A DNA stretch of 64,000 nucleotides from positions 3,395,748 to 3,459,747 of the forward strand of contig NZ_CP036266.1 of assembly GCF_007744075.1 (NCBI RefSeq). The letters are read 5' to 3'. The position numbers and the translations under genes were made by a program. This DNA comes from Gimesia chilikensis. Lineage in GTDB: Bacteria > Planctomycetota > Planctomycetia > Planctomycetales > Planctomycetaceae. The notes under the pieces are model-generated. The model did no database searches, was not told the DNA's origin, and worked only from the letters and a program-made list of their open reading frames with translations. Of the stretch, positions 17,952 to 26,403 are shown piece after piece. Numbering within the stretch: the stretch's first letter is position 1; each line of letters starts with the position of its first letter.

Positions 17952-19166
17952 CTACTGCTTCGGCACTGGTGGCAGTGCCGGGGCGGCGGGAGTGACCGGT
18001 TTCAGAACTTTCACGTTAGCCTTGGCTTCTGTGGATTCATCCGGTGTCTTGTAGCTTTTGCTGCCCAGCTGAGCCGTGCGATTGGGATCCATCCGGTTCC
18101 GGTAAATGACCAGTCCATCGATGGCATGATACAACGCGGAATAGTTTACCTTTTCCCCTTTGTTATCGATGATATCGTTGGCCAGCAGAGAAACTGCTTT
18201 GCGAACCCATTCTTCGTTGAGGCGATCATCGGGCAGCGCCATCATCAGGAATTCAAGCGTATGCCCTGTCGTTTCCAGACGCTCCTGGAAGTTCTCGCAG
18301 GCGCTTTTCTGGAAGAAGTAATCGTAAGAGAAAGAACCGTCTAGATTCTGCATCGCTTTGGCTTCTTCAATGTAACGCTGCAGTTTCTGATCCGCTTCCA
18401 GCCAGTAACTCGACAGGCGATGACCTGCATTCCGATAGGTGTTACGGGCATAAGCGAGTGCGAATAAAGCGTGTGTACCGCCACAGGGGGAGTCGTTGGT
18501 GATCGTGTTGTTCTGCATGTAGACCAGGTCTGACATGTGCCACTCTTCCCCTTTTTTGTCGTACCAGACAGCGTCCGGTCCGAGGTAATGGACCAGGGCC
18601 CACAGAGACCAGGTGACCTCTTCATTTTCCTGGATTTCCTTCTTGGCATTTTCGACCATGTCTGCCACGGTGATGGGGCCATCGGGAGTCTGAACCTCAT
18701 GATCTAAGGGGATGTCAGCCATCGCCATGATCGCCAGTGACTGATTCTTATGACCTTCGAAGGCATTCTCTTTTGTGTAAGGATGGGGACGTCCGCCGAA
18801 CTCGGTTTTCTGGAACCAGGGCTCGCCGTCGTAGGTGACTCCGGAAGAGAGCCATTCCAGGGCATTGACGGTCTGGCCATCTTTCTTGATTTTATAGTCT
18901 TTGCGAAAAGCCAGAATGCCATGGAAGATTTCCCAGGGAGAATGCTTTTCCGACTCGAGATACTTCTGCTGCGAGACTTCGATGGCCTGCTCTACTTTTT
19001 TCAGCAGTTCTTCGGGTGACTCGAGCTCTCTGCTGCTGGCGACTTCGGTTTCCGTTTCACTGCTGGAATCTGCGGATTCCGAAGGGGATGACTGATTGCA
19101 GCCCGTTGTGAAACAGAGACCGGCGAACAGAAGTGCAAACAAAGACAGACGTAACGAAACATTCAT
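17952..19166 (-). CDS. Planctomycete lipoprotein of unknown function
   Basis: A 404-residue lipoprotein. The signal peptide ends LCFTTG|CNQSSPSES, followed by an acidic Ser/Glu-rich linker (about 24-50). The main part is helical with repeated patterns (SLAIMAMADI, VTWSLWALVHYLG, THALFALAYARNTYR, TGHTLEFLMMALPDDRL), suggesting an alpha/alpha-toroid like terpenoid-cyclase or lyase folds; this is inference. The C-terminus is Pro/Ala-rich. I do not recognise a catalytic motif. It diverges from the beta-barrel gene at 19737. Confidence 0.8.
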   Translation of the reverse strand: MNVSLRLSLFALLFAGLCFTTGCNQSSPSESADSSSETETEVASSRELESPEELLKKVEQAIEVSQQKYLESEKHSPWEIFHGILAFRKDYKIKKDGQTVNALEWLSSGVTYDGEPWFQKTEFGGRPHPYTKENAFEGHKNQSLAIMAMADIPLDHEVQTPDGPITVADMVENAKKEIQENEEVTWSLWALVHYLGPDAVWYDKKGEEWHMSDLVYMQNNTITNDSPCGGTHALFALAYARNTYRNAGHRLSSYWLEADQKLQRYIEEAKAMQNLDGSFSYDYFFQKSACENFQERLETTGHTLEFLMMALPDDRLNEEWVRKAVSLLANDIIDNKGEKVNYSALYHAIDGLVIYRNRMDPNRTAQLGSKSYKTPDESTEAKANVKVLKPVTPAAPALPPVPKQ

Positions 19167-19736
19167 GATCGGGGAAATTCCAGGGATATTAACGTATTTC
19201 AGGGATAATCGCAGGCAGGAGCCGCTGCAGGAGCTGAGCTCACCGGCGGCTGTCTGTTTGAATGTACCACGTAAAATGGCGGAAGTAAATCATATAAGTT
19301 GTCTAAAATCGCTATATTTTCAGTCGGATGACACCGAAGCGGGTGCTGTTATCAGTGTTACGTAAAGATTGCAGGGCTCAGGGTCCAAGTACGGGCGTCA
19401 TATGAGCTGAGAACTGTTACAACCGCACTGTTCCCCCGCATTTCAGCCGAGCGGTACAGTGAGCACAGCTGGCGTGTTCACCAGAAACGTCAGGATAAAA
19501 CTGCTGAGCACGACTGGTGCCTGCGGACAAATGCATAGATCACTGCTGATGCTTACGACCGACGTGACATTCTGTTTCCCTCCCCCGTTCTGCCGGAAAG
19601 TCGGATTCTGACGCTGGTACGAGGACGATACGCAGAAGGAACTGTAACGGTTTCTCCAGCGAAGCCGACTCTCGGATACAGGCTCAGATACACAGACTTT
19701 GAAAATCAAACATTGTTTTTTTGACATGGGGGAAGG
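19167..19736. other. Divergent intergenic region
   Basis: About 570 bp between the lipoprotein gene (minus) and the beta-barrel gene (plus). A minus-strand frame at 19443-19727 has basic, Ser/Val-rich composition without any family resemblance and is not called. No clear hairpin was found. Confidence 0.4.
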
Positions 19737-20528
19737 ATGAACTGCTTTAAAACCTTTCTGGCTGTGGGAGTCACGTTGTCTGCGAGTTTCTTCTGTGCAG
19801 CAGACGCACAGGCCGGTGTTTACGAGTGCTTTAACGAAGACGATTTACTGGACTGCGTCCCCTGTGTCGAGGACTGCTGGACCGACCGTGTTTCGTTCTA
19901 TATTTCCGCAAACAACTACGCGTCGGTGAATCACATGGAGAGCGGCGGGTTTAATACCTGGGCCTTTTCCGCGAACAGCGGATCAGACAATAACGTGGCC
20001 TATGATTTCGGCCTGGCCCTGGGGACCCGCATTCCCATCGGCTGCAAGTGTAAGGCACTGCGGTTTGAAGTCGAAGGCGCCTTCCGTGATCTGGGCGGAC
20101 TGACGACGACCAGCTTTCAGCTCGAAGGCCCTATCCAGACCTACGTGGTTGACTACGATGATCGCTGGAGTGTGATGACCAACTGCTGGCTCGATTTTCC
20201 GCTGAAAAACAACAAGACGATTTATATCGGCGGTGGTATCGGAGCGAACGGCGGAAAAGTGAGCATTGACGATACCTACGTGAGCGGTCAATCGCGATTC
20301 AATCGCTTTGCCTGGCAGATCGGGGGCGGCGTGACCTGGGATGTCAGTCAGCGTGTAACATTGGACCTGGGTTACCGCTACATGGATTACGGTTCGACCT
20401 TCGTCGATCTGAATGACAATTTTAATCCCAATAACGCTGCCGGGAATTACATTGCCGACCTGACCTCACACCAGGTGATGCTGGGCATCCGGTTTAACTC
20501 GCTGGGGAACCTGATTGGTCGCCGGTAA
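19737..20528 (+). CDS. Outer-membrane beta-barrel-like protein
   Basis: A 263-residue exported protein. The signal peptide (FLAVGVTLSASFFCAADAQA|GVYE) is followed by a Cys-rich start (CFNEDDLLDCVPCVEDC). Alternating-hydrophobicity strands typical of small OmpA/OmpW-like barrels follow: YDFGLALGTRIPIG, IYIGGGIGANGG, WQIGGGVTWDVSQRVTLDLG and a terminal strand HQVMLGIRF. A strong terminator lies 84 nt after the stop. The Cys cluster probably forms disulfides. Ligand or pore function cannot be told. Confidence 0.8.
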   Translation: MNCFKTFLAVGVTLSASFFCAADAQAGVYECFNEDDLLDCVPCVEDCWTDRVSFYISANNYASVNHMESGGFNTWAFSANSGSDNNVAYDFGLALGTRIPIGCKCKALRFEVEGAFRDLGGLTTTSFQLEGPIQTYVVDYDDRWSVMTNCWLDFPLKNNKTIYIGGGIGANGGKVSIDDTYVSGQSRFNRFAWQIGGGVTWDVSQRVTLDLGYRYMDYGSTFVDLNDNFNPNNAAGNYIADLTSHQVMLGIRFNSLGNLIGRR

Positions 20529-20611
20529 GTGATTACTGAAGCAATCTGCCATCAGACAAACAGAAACAATGAAGCAACACCATCCTCGAACGACAGCAGT
20601 GCATGATTGAT

Positions 20612-20648
20612 CCGCCTGAATCCCGACCCTGGGGTTCAGGCGGTTTTT
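20612..20648 (+). terminator. Rho-independent terminator after the beta-barrel gene
   Basis: Arms CCGCCTGAATCCC and GGGGTTCAGGCGG (one G-U pair) with a short loop are followed by TTTTT. The stem shares its CGCCTGAA/TTCAGGCG half with the hairpin at 30526-30554. Confidence 0.85.
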
Positions 20649-20751
20649 GTTATCACAGACGTCAAGGCTTCCTTGCTCACTGTCAGCTGGCGGCTTAGAA
20701 TCGAAGTCTCTCGATCGATTCCCCGAACTCAGCCGTAATAGAGGAAGAGCC

Positions 20752-22020
20752 ATGCGTGTGTGTCGTCTTGTTGCTGGATTGATGATTCTGGCCGTGTGCC
20801 TGTCTGCTTCGGAATCGCTCTGGGCCTGGGGGAAAGGGCATCGTCTGATTCGGCTCTGGGCGGTGGCCCGGCTGCCTGAATGGCAAACCGAATTGCTTGG
20901 CCAGGAAAATCTCACCCGTCTCTGTCGGGATTACACGTCACTGCAGGACAAGCACGCCAGTGGAAAGATGCCGCAACTGGATCCCTACTGCCTGGTGCCG
21001 GGCGTGCGGCTCTCACTGCATGATGTCAACCCGCCGACACAGAGTGCGACGGCCATCCAATGGTACCTCGAGCAGATTGCTGATAACCTGAACGCGGGTA
21101 AAACGGATGAGGCGATGAAGTTCCTGGGCGTGCTCTGTCACTGGAACGAAGATCCGGGTTGTCCCTCGGCACACAGCAGTCCCGTTTCCGAACTGCAACT
21201 CAAAACACTGCTGCCTCCCCCCAAGGACAAGGCTCGCTATAACTATCTGTTTGGCGCGGGCGGCTTCATGGATTCCGGCAATTACCAGCTGGCGGACGAA
21301 GCGTATACGCCTCGACTTTTGGGACGGACGCGTGCTGAGGCGGCGCTGCGGATTTATGAGCATCAGAAGCTGTTGCGGAACAATGCCGCGGCGCACATCA
21401 TTCCCATCGTACAGGACACGATGCAGGGAGACGGAACCAAGGCGGACGAACATCGAGCAGCTGCGGCCCTGGCCAACGGTCGGCATACGGCGGATGTGAT
21501 CTTTACCGCGATCTGCCTGGCGACGGACCATGTGGACGATCAGGAGTTTCTGTTCGCTGATCAATCATTGACAGAGTGGTTGCCCGATTTCCGGGGGCGG
21601 ATGATTCCTCACCCGTATTACGTGAAGCCGTTCCTGGTGAACCAGGCAATGGACGCCCGGCGGCAACTGCATCCCCTCAAGATTAATGAGACCAGATACG
21701 AAACCGGCTATGGCATGGGGACGCCGTTCGAACTGGACTTCGTGCTGGCCCCGGGGAGTGTCTTCAAGCGGTTTACGTGCGATGTCGGACTGCATCCCAC
21801 CGCGGGTAAGAAGGGAGCAGTCATGTTCGCGGTCGAGGCAAACGGCAAGGAACTGGTCCGCACCAGACCGCTGCGTGTGGGGGATGAACCGGTCCAACTG
21901 GACGTCCCCCTGCCCTCGGCTGAGGTCTTGAAGCTGTCGCTGAAGACAATCGCCGATGAAGGTTCCGAACCAAGCCATAACCTGGCGGTGTGGGGACAGC
22001 CGGTGTTGAAGACTGAGTGA
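20752..22020 (+). CDS. Secreted P1-nuclease/phospholipase-C-like protein with NPCBM-like C-terminus
   Basis: A 422-residue secreted protein from ATG 20752 (GAGGAAGAG upstream; signal peptide ending ESLWA). The mature N-terminus WGKGHRLI fits the S1/P1 nuclease and phospholipase C fold, where the N-terminal Trp and a nearby His bind zinc. Further His/Asp candidates are SLHDVN and LCHWNEDPGCPSAHSS. The C-terminal 110 residues (TPFELDFVLAPGSVFKRFTC, DVGLHPTAGKKGAVMF) resemble an NPCBM/galactose-binding-like carbohydrate-binding domain. The enzyme class is inference; zinc ligands need a model. The last 612 bp are duplicated at 23563-24174. Confidence 0.8.
   Translation: MRVCRLVAGLMILAVCLSASESLWAWGKGHRLIRLWAVARLPEWQTELLGQENLTRLCRDYTSLQDKHASGKMPQLDPYCLVPGVRLSLHDVNPPTQSATAIQWYLEQIADNLNAGKTDEAMKFLGVLCHWNEDPGCPSAHSSPVSELQLKTLLPPPKDKARYNYLFGAGGFMDSGNYQLADEAYTPRLLGRTRAEAALRIYEHQKLLRNNAAAHIIPIVQDTMQGDGTKADEHRAAAALANGRHTADVIFTAICLATDHVDDQEFLFADQSLTEWLPDFRGRMIPHPYYVKPFLVNQAMDARRQLHPLKINETRYETGYGMGTPFELDFVLAPGSVFKRFTCDVGLHPTAGKKGAVMFAVEANGKELVRTRPLRVGDEPVQLDVPLPSAEVLKLSLKTIADEGSEPSHNLAVWGQPVLKTE
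21407..22018 (+). repeat. 612-bp direct repeat, copy 1 (3' part of the nuclease-like gene)
   Basis: The segment from TCGTACAGGAC to GACTGAGT recurs at 23563-24174 at equal length with no gap. Differences are mostly third-codon changes and are concentrated in the first third; the last two thirds are almost identical. Confidence 0.95.
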
Positions 22021-22089
22021 ATGTTGGCGGTATCGCAGGAGGCTTTCTGTCATCATCTGAAGATTTTAGAGAAAGCATACGAGCGAAAA

Positions 22090-22551
22090 ATGAAATTTGG
22101 GCTCTCTGTAGAAACAATACTTAAGGCAAATGGATGGACCGAAAATCGGTCTGTTGACCCAACACCCTGGATTCAAACGATTAATGAGAATGGATTTGAA
22201 GTAACGCCTGATGTTGAAGCGTTTTTAAAATGTTTTGGAGGACTCCAATTTACACCTCCCATAAATCCTGAAGGGAAATATAGACCAGAAGAACTTTCTT
22301 TTTCTCCTACCGATCCAGTGTGCGAATTTGAAAGGGTGTCTTATTGGGAAAAAAAATTGAATGAAGTGCTCTGTCCAGTAGGGGCTGTATTTCGGAGAGC
22401 AACTCTGTGCATCGGCGAGTCCGGGGCATATTACCTGATTTCCGATGTCGGAGTTTACCTGGCTGGAGAAACACTATTAGACAGCATGAACTGTCTCATC
22501 GCGGCTTCGACTAAGCCCACTGAAGTACTTCCTGCACCAGAAAGTGAGTGA
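22090..22551 (+). CDS. SUKH-3-type immunity-like protein
   Basis: A 153-residue protein from ATG 22090; the frame also contains an ATG at 22021, directly at the preceding stop. From 22090 the N-terminus FGLSVETILKANGWTENRSV, then PWIQTINENGFEVTP and AFLKCFGGLQF, matches the SUKH-3 immunity family of polymorphic toxin systems (V-x-x-xL-xxAGW...FL-xxFGGL). C-terminal GESGAYYLISDVGVYLAG is also family-like. No signal peptide: cytoplasmic. GC is clearly lower than in the flanking genes, suggesting transfer. No toxin gene is adjacent, so it is an orphan immunity gene or has been domesticated. Confidence 0.8.
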   Translation: MKFGLSVETILKANGWTENRSVDPTPWIQTINENGFEVTPDVEAFLKCFGGLQFTPPINPEGKYRPEELSFSPTDPVCEFERVSYWEKKLNEVLCPVGAVFRRATLCIGESGAYYLISDVGVYLAGETLLDSMNCLIAASTKPTEVLPAPESE

Positions 22552-22623
22552 AGAAGAGAATTGACAGTATAGAAATAATTTCGACCAATTTAAACCAGTT
22601 CAAAGTCACTGCTTTGTTTTGCT

Positions 22624-22660
22624 GTCACGTCAGTCTTCACCTTGCCAGACAGAGGATGAT
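22624..22660 (+). repeat. Structured short repeat, copy 1
   Basis: GTCACGTCAGTCTTCACC resembles the segment at 30445-30462 (15 of 18 bases). Both are followed by a complementary arm (here AGACAGAG) that can fold back on the CAGTCT stretch. Weak, suggestive only. Confidence 0.35.
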
Positions 22661-22727
22661 AGCGGAATAGTGAAGGAGCCACAGAGAGGGCTGTAGATCG
22701 AAAGAACACCAAGATGAGAGCAAGTAT

Positions 22728-23186
22728 ATGGATATCAATACATCTCTAAGCAAACTCGCCGACTCTACACCCGAAGGTAGGATTCGCCTGTTTGCCTGCG
22801 ATTGCTGCAGCCGACTCATTCCTGTTTTTCCTGACTTGGACCTAGAAAAGCTAATTCTGTTTGGTCAGAACCGAAGTTCGGGGAAAACTGATCAGGACTC
22901 GTTACTCTCTTTGCGAAATCATTTTGGCAAAATCTATAATTCACTTTACCCTGGGTATGGTGATCCGTCGCCCAAAACTCTTGCTTTGAGTTCGGCGGGT
23001 GAAGTCGCATTTACCGATTCTTCACTTGACGCAGCAATTAACGCACTGGAATTCTCGGCAGATGCAATTGCAAAGAAAGCTGCATACAACGCAACCGACA
23101 CTGAGTATGACAGAGTGTATGACGACGCCTATGCACTTGAGCGAGGAGCTCAGTCTGGAATGCTGCATCGTTTCTTTGGTGTCTGA
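22728..23186 (+). CDS. 'CACC' motif planctomycete family protein
   Basis: A 152-residue cytoplasmic protein. GRIRLFACDCCSRLIPVF corresponds to the RKLRLFACACCRR-type motif found in many Gemmata/planctomycete proteins, often near SMI1/KNR4 or TIGR02996 genes. An Ala-rich helical middle (LDAAINALEFSADAIAKKAA) and a terminal GAQSGMLHRFFG match the family's usual ending. The Cys pairs could bind metal. No function is established that I know of. It follows the SUKH-3 gene in the same low-GC insert, supporting a link with conflict or immunity gene clusters. Family assignment is from memory of the motif. Confidence 0.65.
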   Translation: MDINTSLSKLADSTPEGRIRLFACDCCSRLIPVFPDLDLEKLILFGQNRSSGKTDQDSLLSLRNHFGKIYNSLYPGYGDPSPKTLALSSAGEVAFTDSSLDAAINALEFSADAIAKKAAYNATDTEYDRVYDDAYALERGAQSGMLHRFFGV

Positions 23187-23307
23187 CCTTGCCCTTAACC
23201 GCATCCAGAAATTGATCTATTAATCAGGAACCTGGTTCCGAAGTCTGATTTACTTACTCATTCAATGTCAGTGATCAGCAGCCAGTGGCAGTAATTTACA
23301 AGCCGGA

Positions 23308-23562
23308 CTATTCCTGCTCGGTCCCGCCCGGTTTGGCTAACGAGTATTGCCAGATGCGACCTGTGCCGCCTAATGGGAGTGTTTCTTCCGCTTCCCCGGC
23401 GACGATTGTCGCGATGGATGCGCATTGATCGTCGAGGACCTCCTGGTAAACCAGTGTTTTGTCCTGCCGGTAAACGTAGAGTACGGAACGCAGCCAGCTC
23501 TGGACTTCGACCACGACAGCAAGAAATTCCGGTTGTTCCTCCGCAAATCGCACAAGGGTTCC
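23308..23562 (-). pseudogene. C-terminal fragment of an unrelated protein
   Basis: A minus-strand frame of about 84 codons reads like the end of a real protein (LVRFAEEQPEFLAVVVEV, then RSVLYVYRQDKTLVYQEVL and GRIWQYSLAKP), recalling planctomycete proteins with PQQ/propeller repeats. It has no ribosome site and its upstream side stops exactly where the 612-bp duplication begins. It therefore appears to be a 5'-truncated fragment joined head-to-head with the duplicated nuclease fragment. Confidence 0.5.
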
Positions 23563-24174
23563 TCGTACAGGACGCGATGCAGGGAGACGGGACCAAAGCG
23601 GACGAACATCGGGCGGCAGCGGCTCTGGCCAACGGGCGGCATACGGCGGATGTGATTTTCACCGCGATCTGTCTGGCGACGGACCATGTGGATGATCAGG
23701 AGTTTCTGTTCGCGGATCAATCATTGACCGACTGGTTGCCTGACTTTCGGGGGCGGATGATTCCCCACCCGTATTACGTGAAGCCGTTCCTGGTGAACCA
23801 GGCAATGGACGCCCGGCGGCAACTGCATCCCCTCAAGATTAATGAGACCAGATACGAAACCGGCTATGGCATGGGGACGCCGTTCGAACTGGACTTCGTG
23901 CTGGCCCCGGGGAATGTTTTCAAGCGGTTTACGTGCGATGTCGGACTGCATCCCACCGCGGGTAAGAAGGGAGCAGTTATGTTCGCGGTCGAGGCGAACG
24001 GCAAGGAACTGGTTCGCACCAGACCGCTGCGTGTGGGGGATGAACCCGTCCAACTGGACGTCCCCCTGCCCTCGGCAGAGGTCTTGAAACTGTCGCTGAA
24101 GACAATCGCCGACGAAGGTTCCGAGCCAAGCCATAACCTGGCGGTGTGGGGACAGCCGGTGTTGAAGACTGAGT
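23563..24174 (+). repeat. 612-bp direct repeat, copy 2
   Basis: Same length and frame as 21407-22018. The start-to-start distance is 2156 bp. The 1.54 kb between the copies carries the SUKH-3 gene, the CACC gene and a foreign gene fragment. Confidence 0.95.
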
Positions 24175-24176
24175 AG
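23563..24176 (+). pseudogene. 5'-truncated duplicate of the nuclease-like/NPCBM gene
   Basis: This copy holds the last 203 codons of the gene at 20752-22020. It starts mid-gene at TCGTACAGGAC and ends with its own TAG stop. Only three amino-acid changes were noticed (T to A, E to D, S to N) against many synonymous changes. A plus-strand frame opens upstream at 23373 through sequence antisense to the neighbouring fragment, so a chimeric product without signal peptide is possible but unlikely to be functional. It keeps the complete NPCBM-like domain but not the N-terminal zinc-site motifs. Confidence 0.8.
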
Positions 24177-24428
24177 GTGCTGTAGAGGACAAATGAGAGA
24201 TGCCAAAAATAGTGAGCATTTCAGACGCGACTCAACCGGTGTTGGAGGTGTTTCCAGCTAGTGTTTCCAGCCACTTGAAAACCTTCAATTGACCTCCCCC
24301 TGTCAGAAAAAAGTTGACAGTTGAAATTGCGCAGTCGATAATCGGGGTCCAGTCACTGTTCAAATATCTCTGATCAATCGCTACGGAGAGCAGTTCCAGG
24401 ACGGCTATCGCCGTGAAAGGGAGATGCC

Positions 24429-24818
24429 ATGCTTCGTCTTCTCGCCTCCACTGTTTTGTATGTACTCGGGAATGCTATTGGAATCGTCGTGGCTGCCCAG
24501 TTGTTGCCTGGCTTCTCCATCGACTTCTGGTCAATCGTCATCGTCGCGGCGATCTTCACGCTGATCGTAGTTGTGATCACTCCCCTGCTGATTAAGATCT
24601 CGATCAAAAACGTACCTCAGATGAGCGGCGGCGTCGCCCTGGTCGCAATCCTGGTCGGTCTGATCGGAACCAGCATGTTTTCCGATGGACTGAAAATCTC
24701 CGGCCTCACCACCTGGATTCTCGCGCCGTTGATCATCTGGGTCGTCGCTTTGATCGCAGGGCTGGTGCTGCCGTTGTTCCTTTTCAAGAAGACACTGGAA
24801 AAGGTGAAGGAGTCCTGA
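24429..24818 (+). CDS. Phage-holin-family (4_2-type) small membrane protein
   Basis: A 129-residue protein with four predicted membrane helices (LLASTVLYVLGNAIGIVVAA, FWSIVIVAAIFTLIVVVITP, GGVALVAILVGLIGTSMF, ILAPLIIWVVALIAGLVLPL) and a short basic tail KKTLEKVKES. It resembles the 'phage holin family' pfam04020-type proteins, which are common chromosomal genes and not evidence of a prophage. GGGAGA precedes the ATG and a terminator lies 42 nt after the stop. Confidence 0.75.
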   Translation: MLRLLASTVLYVLGNAIGIVVAAQLLPGFSIDFWSIVIVAAIFTLIVVVITPLLIKISIKNVPQMSGGVALVAILVGLIGTSMFSDGLKISGLTTWILAPLIIWVVALIAGLVLPLFLFKKTLEKVKES

Positions 24819-24860
24819 GCGACGTCAGCGGGATCACTTTTCACTCAGCGCATTAAAAAA

Positions 24861-24900
24861 GCCAGAAGCATTACTGAGAGAATGCTCCTGGCTTTCTTTC
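24861..24900 (+). terminator. Rho-independent terminator
   Basis: Arms GCCAGAAGCATT and AATGCTCCTGGC (one mismatch) around an eight-base loop are followed by TTTCTTT. It follows the holin-family gene and ends just before the tRNA remnant. Confidence 0.8.
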
Positions 24901-24905
24901 ATAAG

Positions 24906-24954
24906 TAACGGTGGAGGACTCGGACTCCCGACACGCGGATTATGATTCCGCTGC
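24906..24954 (-). repeat. Decayed 3'-half copy of the tRNA (CAT) gene, possible att site
   Basis: The segment corresponds to the 3' half of the tRNA at 30594-30667: acceptor 3' strand, T arm, variable loop and anticodon arm. The last 28 bases (24927-24954) are identical to 30616-30643; the rest differs by three substitutions and one deletion. Homology stops inside the anticodon-arm/D-arm boundary. Orientation is the same as the intact tRNA, with the intact gene's 3' end facing this copy. That is the arrangement left by integration of an element into a tRNA 3' end. Confidence 0.8.
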
Positions 24955-25286
24955 CCAAAATCATAACCTCCCAACGAGTAACGAGAAACAACAACTGCAA
25001 AAAGTCGTTTACACCTCGATTTACACCACAGACTCTAACTTGTAGTTCATTTTAGATTCATGGGGTGAATTACCAGATGACGCTAAACAAACAATTTTAC
25101 GTATTGTGAAAATAGTTCACAGTCAATTAAAGAGTTAACTAGTTTCATAAATGGGTCGAATTACAGGACGTCTGAAGAAACAAATGAGTTTATTGTATGA
25201 CGTTTTGCGTAACCGGGTGGCGACGGCTGACGTTGATTTCAAATTCGGCGTGAATCGCCACTCCGGTTCACGCTGTTGTTATGCAG
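24955..25286. other. AT-rich intergenic segment at the island edge
   Basis: No convincing gene. It contains several A/T runs and a short plus-strand frame (25151-25372) without family resemblance that overlaps the 3' end of the WGR gene. No integrase remnant was recognised. Confidence 0.4.
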
Positions 25287-25910
25287 CTACTCGAACCCTT
25301 TTTGATCTGCATAGCTGTCGACAGGATAGCACAGAAACGTACCGGCGTATTGGAGCGTTGCAGTTCCTTTGATTGCCCATTCCATGTGCTCGCTCAAGTC
25401 CCATGCCGGAACCACGTATGCGACGGCAACATTGGGAACCTCAGGATCCAGTCGGATGCTGTTGATCTTGATGTGCGGCCAGATTTCGCCGGGCTTGGCA
25501 ATTTTGGGGAGAGACTCGTCGCCAATCATCTCGACCATGTCGCGATAGTGGCGAAAGCACGCCTTCTCGATCTTTGCTTTCAGGGGCGGTGTCCACTTGG
25601 GCATCTTCTTGAACATCGGGTGTGAGTAGTCAATTGGGGCGTTGTCGTCAGTTAGCTCGACGGGGATGTCGCAACCGAGAATTGGAATGTCAACCACCAG
25701 CGACGGTTTGTATCCCTTCTTCAGTTTTTGGGCGGTGACCTTATCAGCTGCTGCCGATGCCTCGGTGGGGCTCTTAAACGACTTGGTTTTTGTCTGTCCC
25801 TTTGAGCCGACTTTCCCGTAACGGACGGTGTAAGAACTCTCGTCGATAGAGATAGACCAGAACTTAGCTGACGAACCGTCGTGGAACTCGTACCAATTAC
25901 GTGCGACCAT
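25287..25910 (-). CDS. WGR-domain protein with DUF6985-like C-terminus
   Basis: A 207-residue cytoplasmic protein from the Met at 25910; the frame extends to 25979, but WGR domains normally begin near this Met (ARNWYEFHDGSSAKFWSISI). The WGR-type core is seen at about residues 1-75: YTVRYGKVGSKGQTKTKSF (the motif here reads YGKVGSKGQ) and KSPTEASAAADKVTAQKLKKGY. The C-terminal region (FRHYRDMVEMIGD...WPHIKINSIRLDPE...VPAWDLSEHMEWAIK) resembles DUF6985. WGR domains bind nucleic-acid ends or proteins in PARP-like factors; the function of this pairing is unknown. It lies in the tRNA-flanked island. Confidence 0.75.
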   Translation of the reverse strand: MVARNWYEFHDGSSAKFWSISIDESSYTVRYGKVGSKGQTKTKSFKSPTEASAAADKVTAQKLKKGYKPSLVVDIPILGCDIPVELTDDNAPIDYSHPMFKKMPKWTPPLKAKIEKACFRHYRDMVEMIGDESLPKIAKPGEIWPHIKINSIRLDPEVPNVAVAYVVPAWDLSEHMEWAIKGTATLQYAGTFLCYPVDSYADQKGFE

Positions 25911-26380
25911 CGCTTTGCTGCATAACTTGTTATTAACCTGCACGGCCTTGTTCTGATATGATGCCAGTATGCTGTACATGATACCGGTCGTAATTAGATT
26001 TTCAAGGCGTTACTCTATTCTTGATCTATGTTTACAGCAATTACTTGCTGATATTGAAAAAAAGAAAACACAACAAGGTGTAAAAAAACATGAAACTCAT
26101 TGAGTAACACAATCAGAAAACGTTCGTTTTGGTTTTCTGTCCTGCATTTGACGAGTTTCGCAGACAAAAATGAGCTGTCTGAATGGTATGGACCGATTTC
26201 AGATCAGCCCGAAGTGACGCGATGCCGTTTAATGGTCGCTTAAAAACGCATTTGCGAAAACGCTTGAATAGATCGGACGAGGGCAAGAGTAATAACCAAG
26301 CTTAAGGAATATGACCAGCGTGATTCATGGACCCAGGTCAATTCTACAGGAATTCGAATCGATCAGATTATCTTAATTAA

Positions 26381-26396
26381 TTAGACATATGTCTAA
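26381..26396 (+). promoter_or_regulatory. Operator 1 for the BlaI-like repressor
   Basis: A perfect 16-bp palindrome, TTAGACATATGTCTAA, 78 bp before the blaI-like start codon. Its half-site TAGAC/GTCTA recurs in operator 2, centred 33 bp downstream, about three helical turns away. BlaI/MecI proteins bind such paired dyads as dimers. Confidence 0.75.
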
Positions 26397-26403
26397 ATGC
26401 GTA

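Noticed and set aside
19443..19727. Minus-strand frame of 94 codons in an intergenic gap
   Set aside because: No ribosome site, no domain likeness, Ser/Arg-rich composition.
24429..24818. Holin-family gene as evidence of a prophage
   Set aside because: This family is common on bacterial chromosomes and no other phage gene is present.
25151..25372. Plus-strand frame of 73 codons next to the island edge
   Set aside because: Overlaps the WGR gene antisense and resembles nothing; not an integrase remnant.
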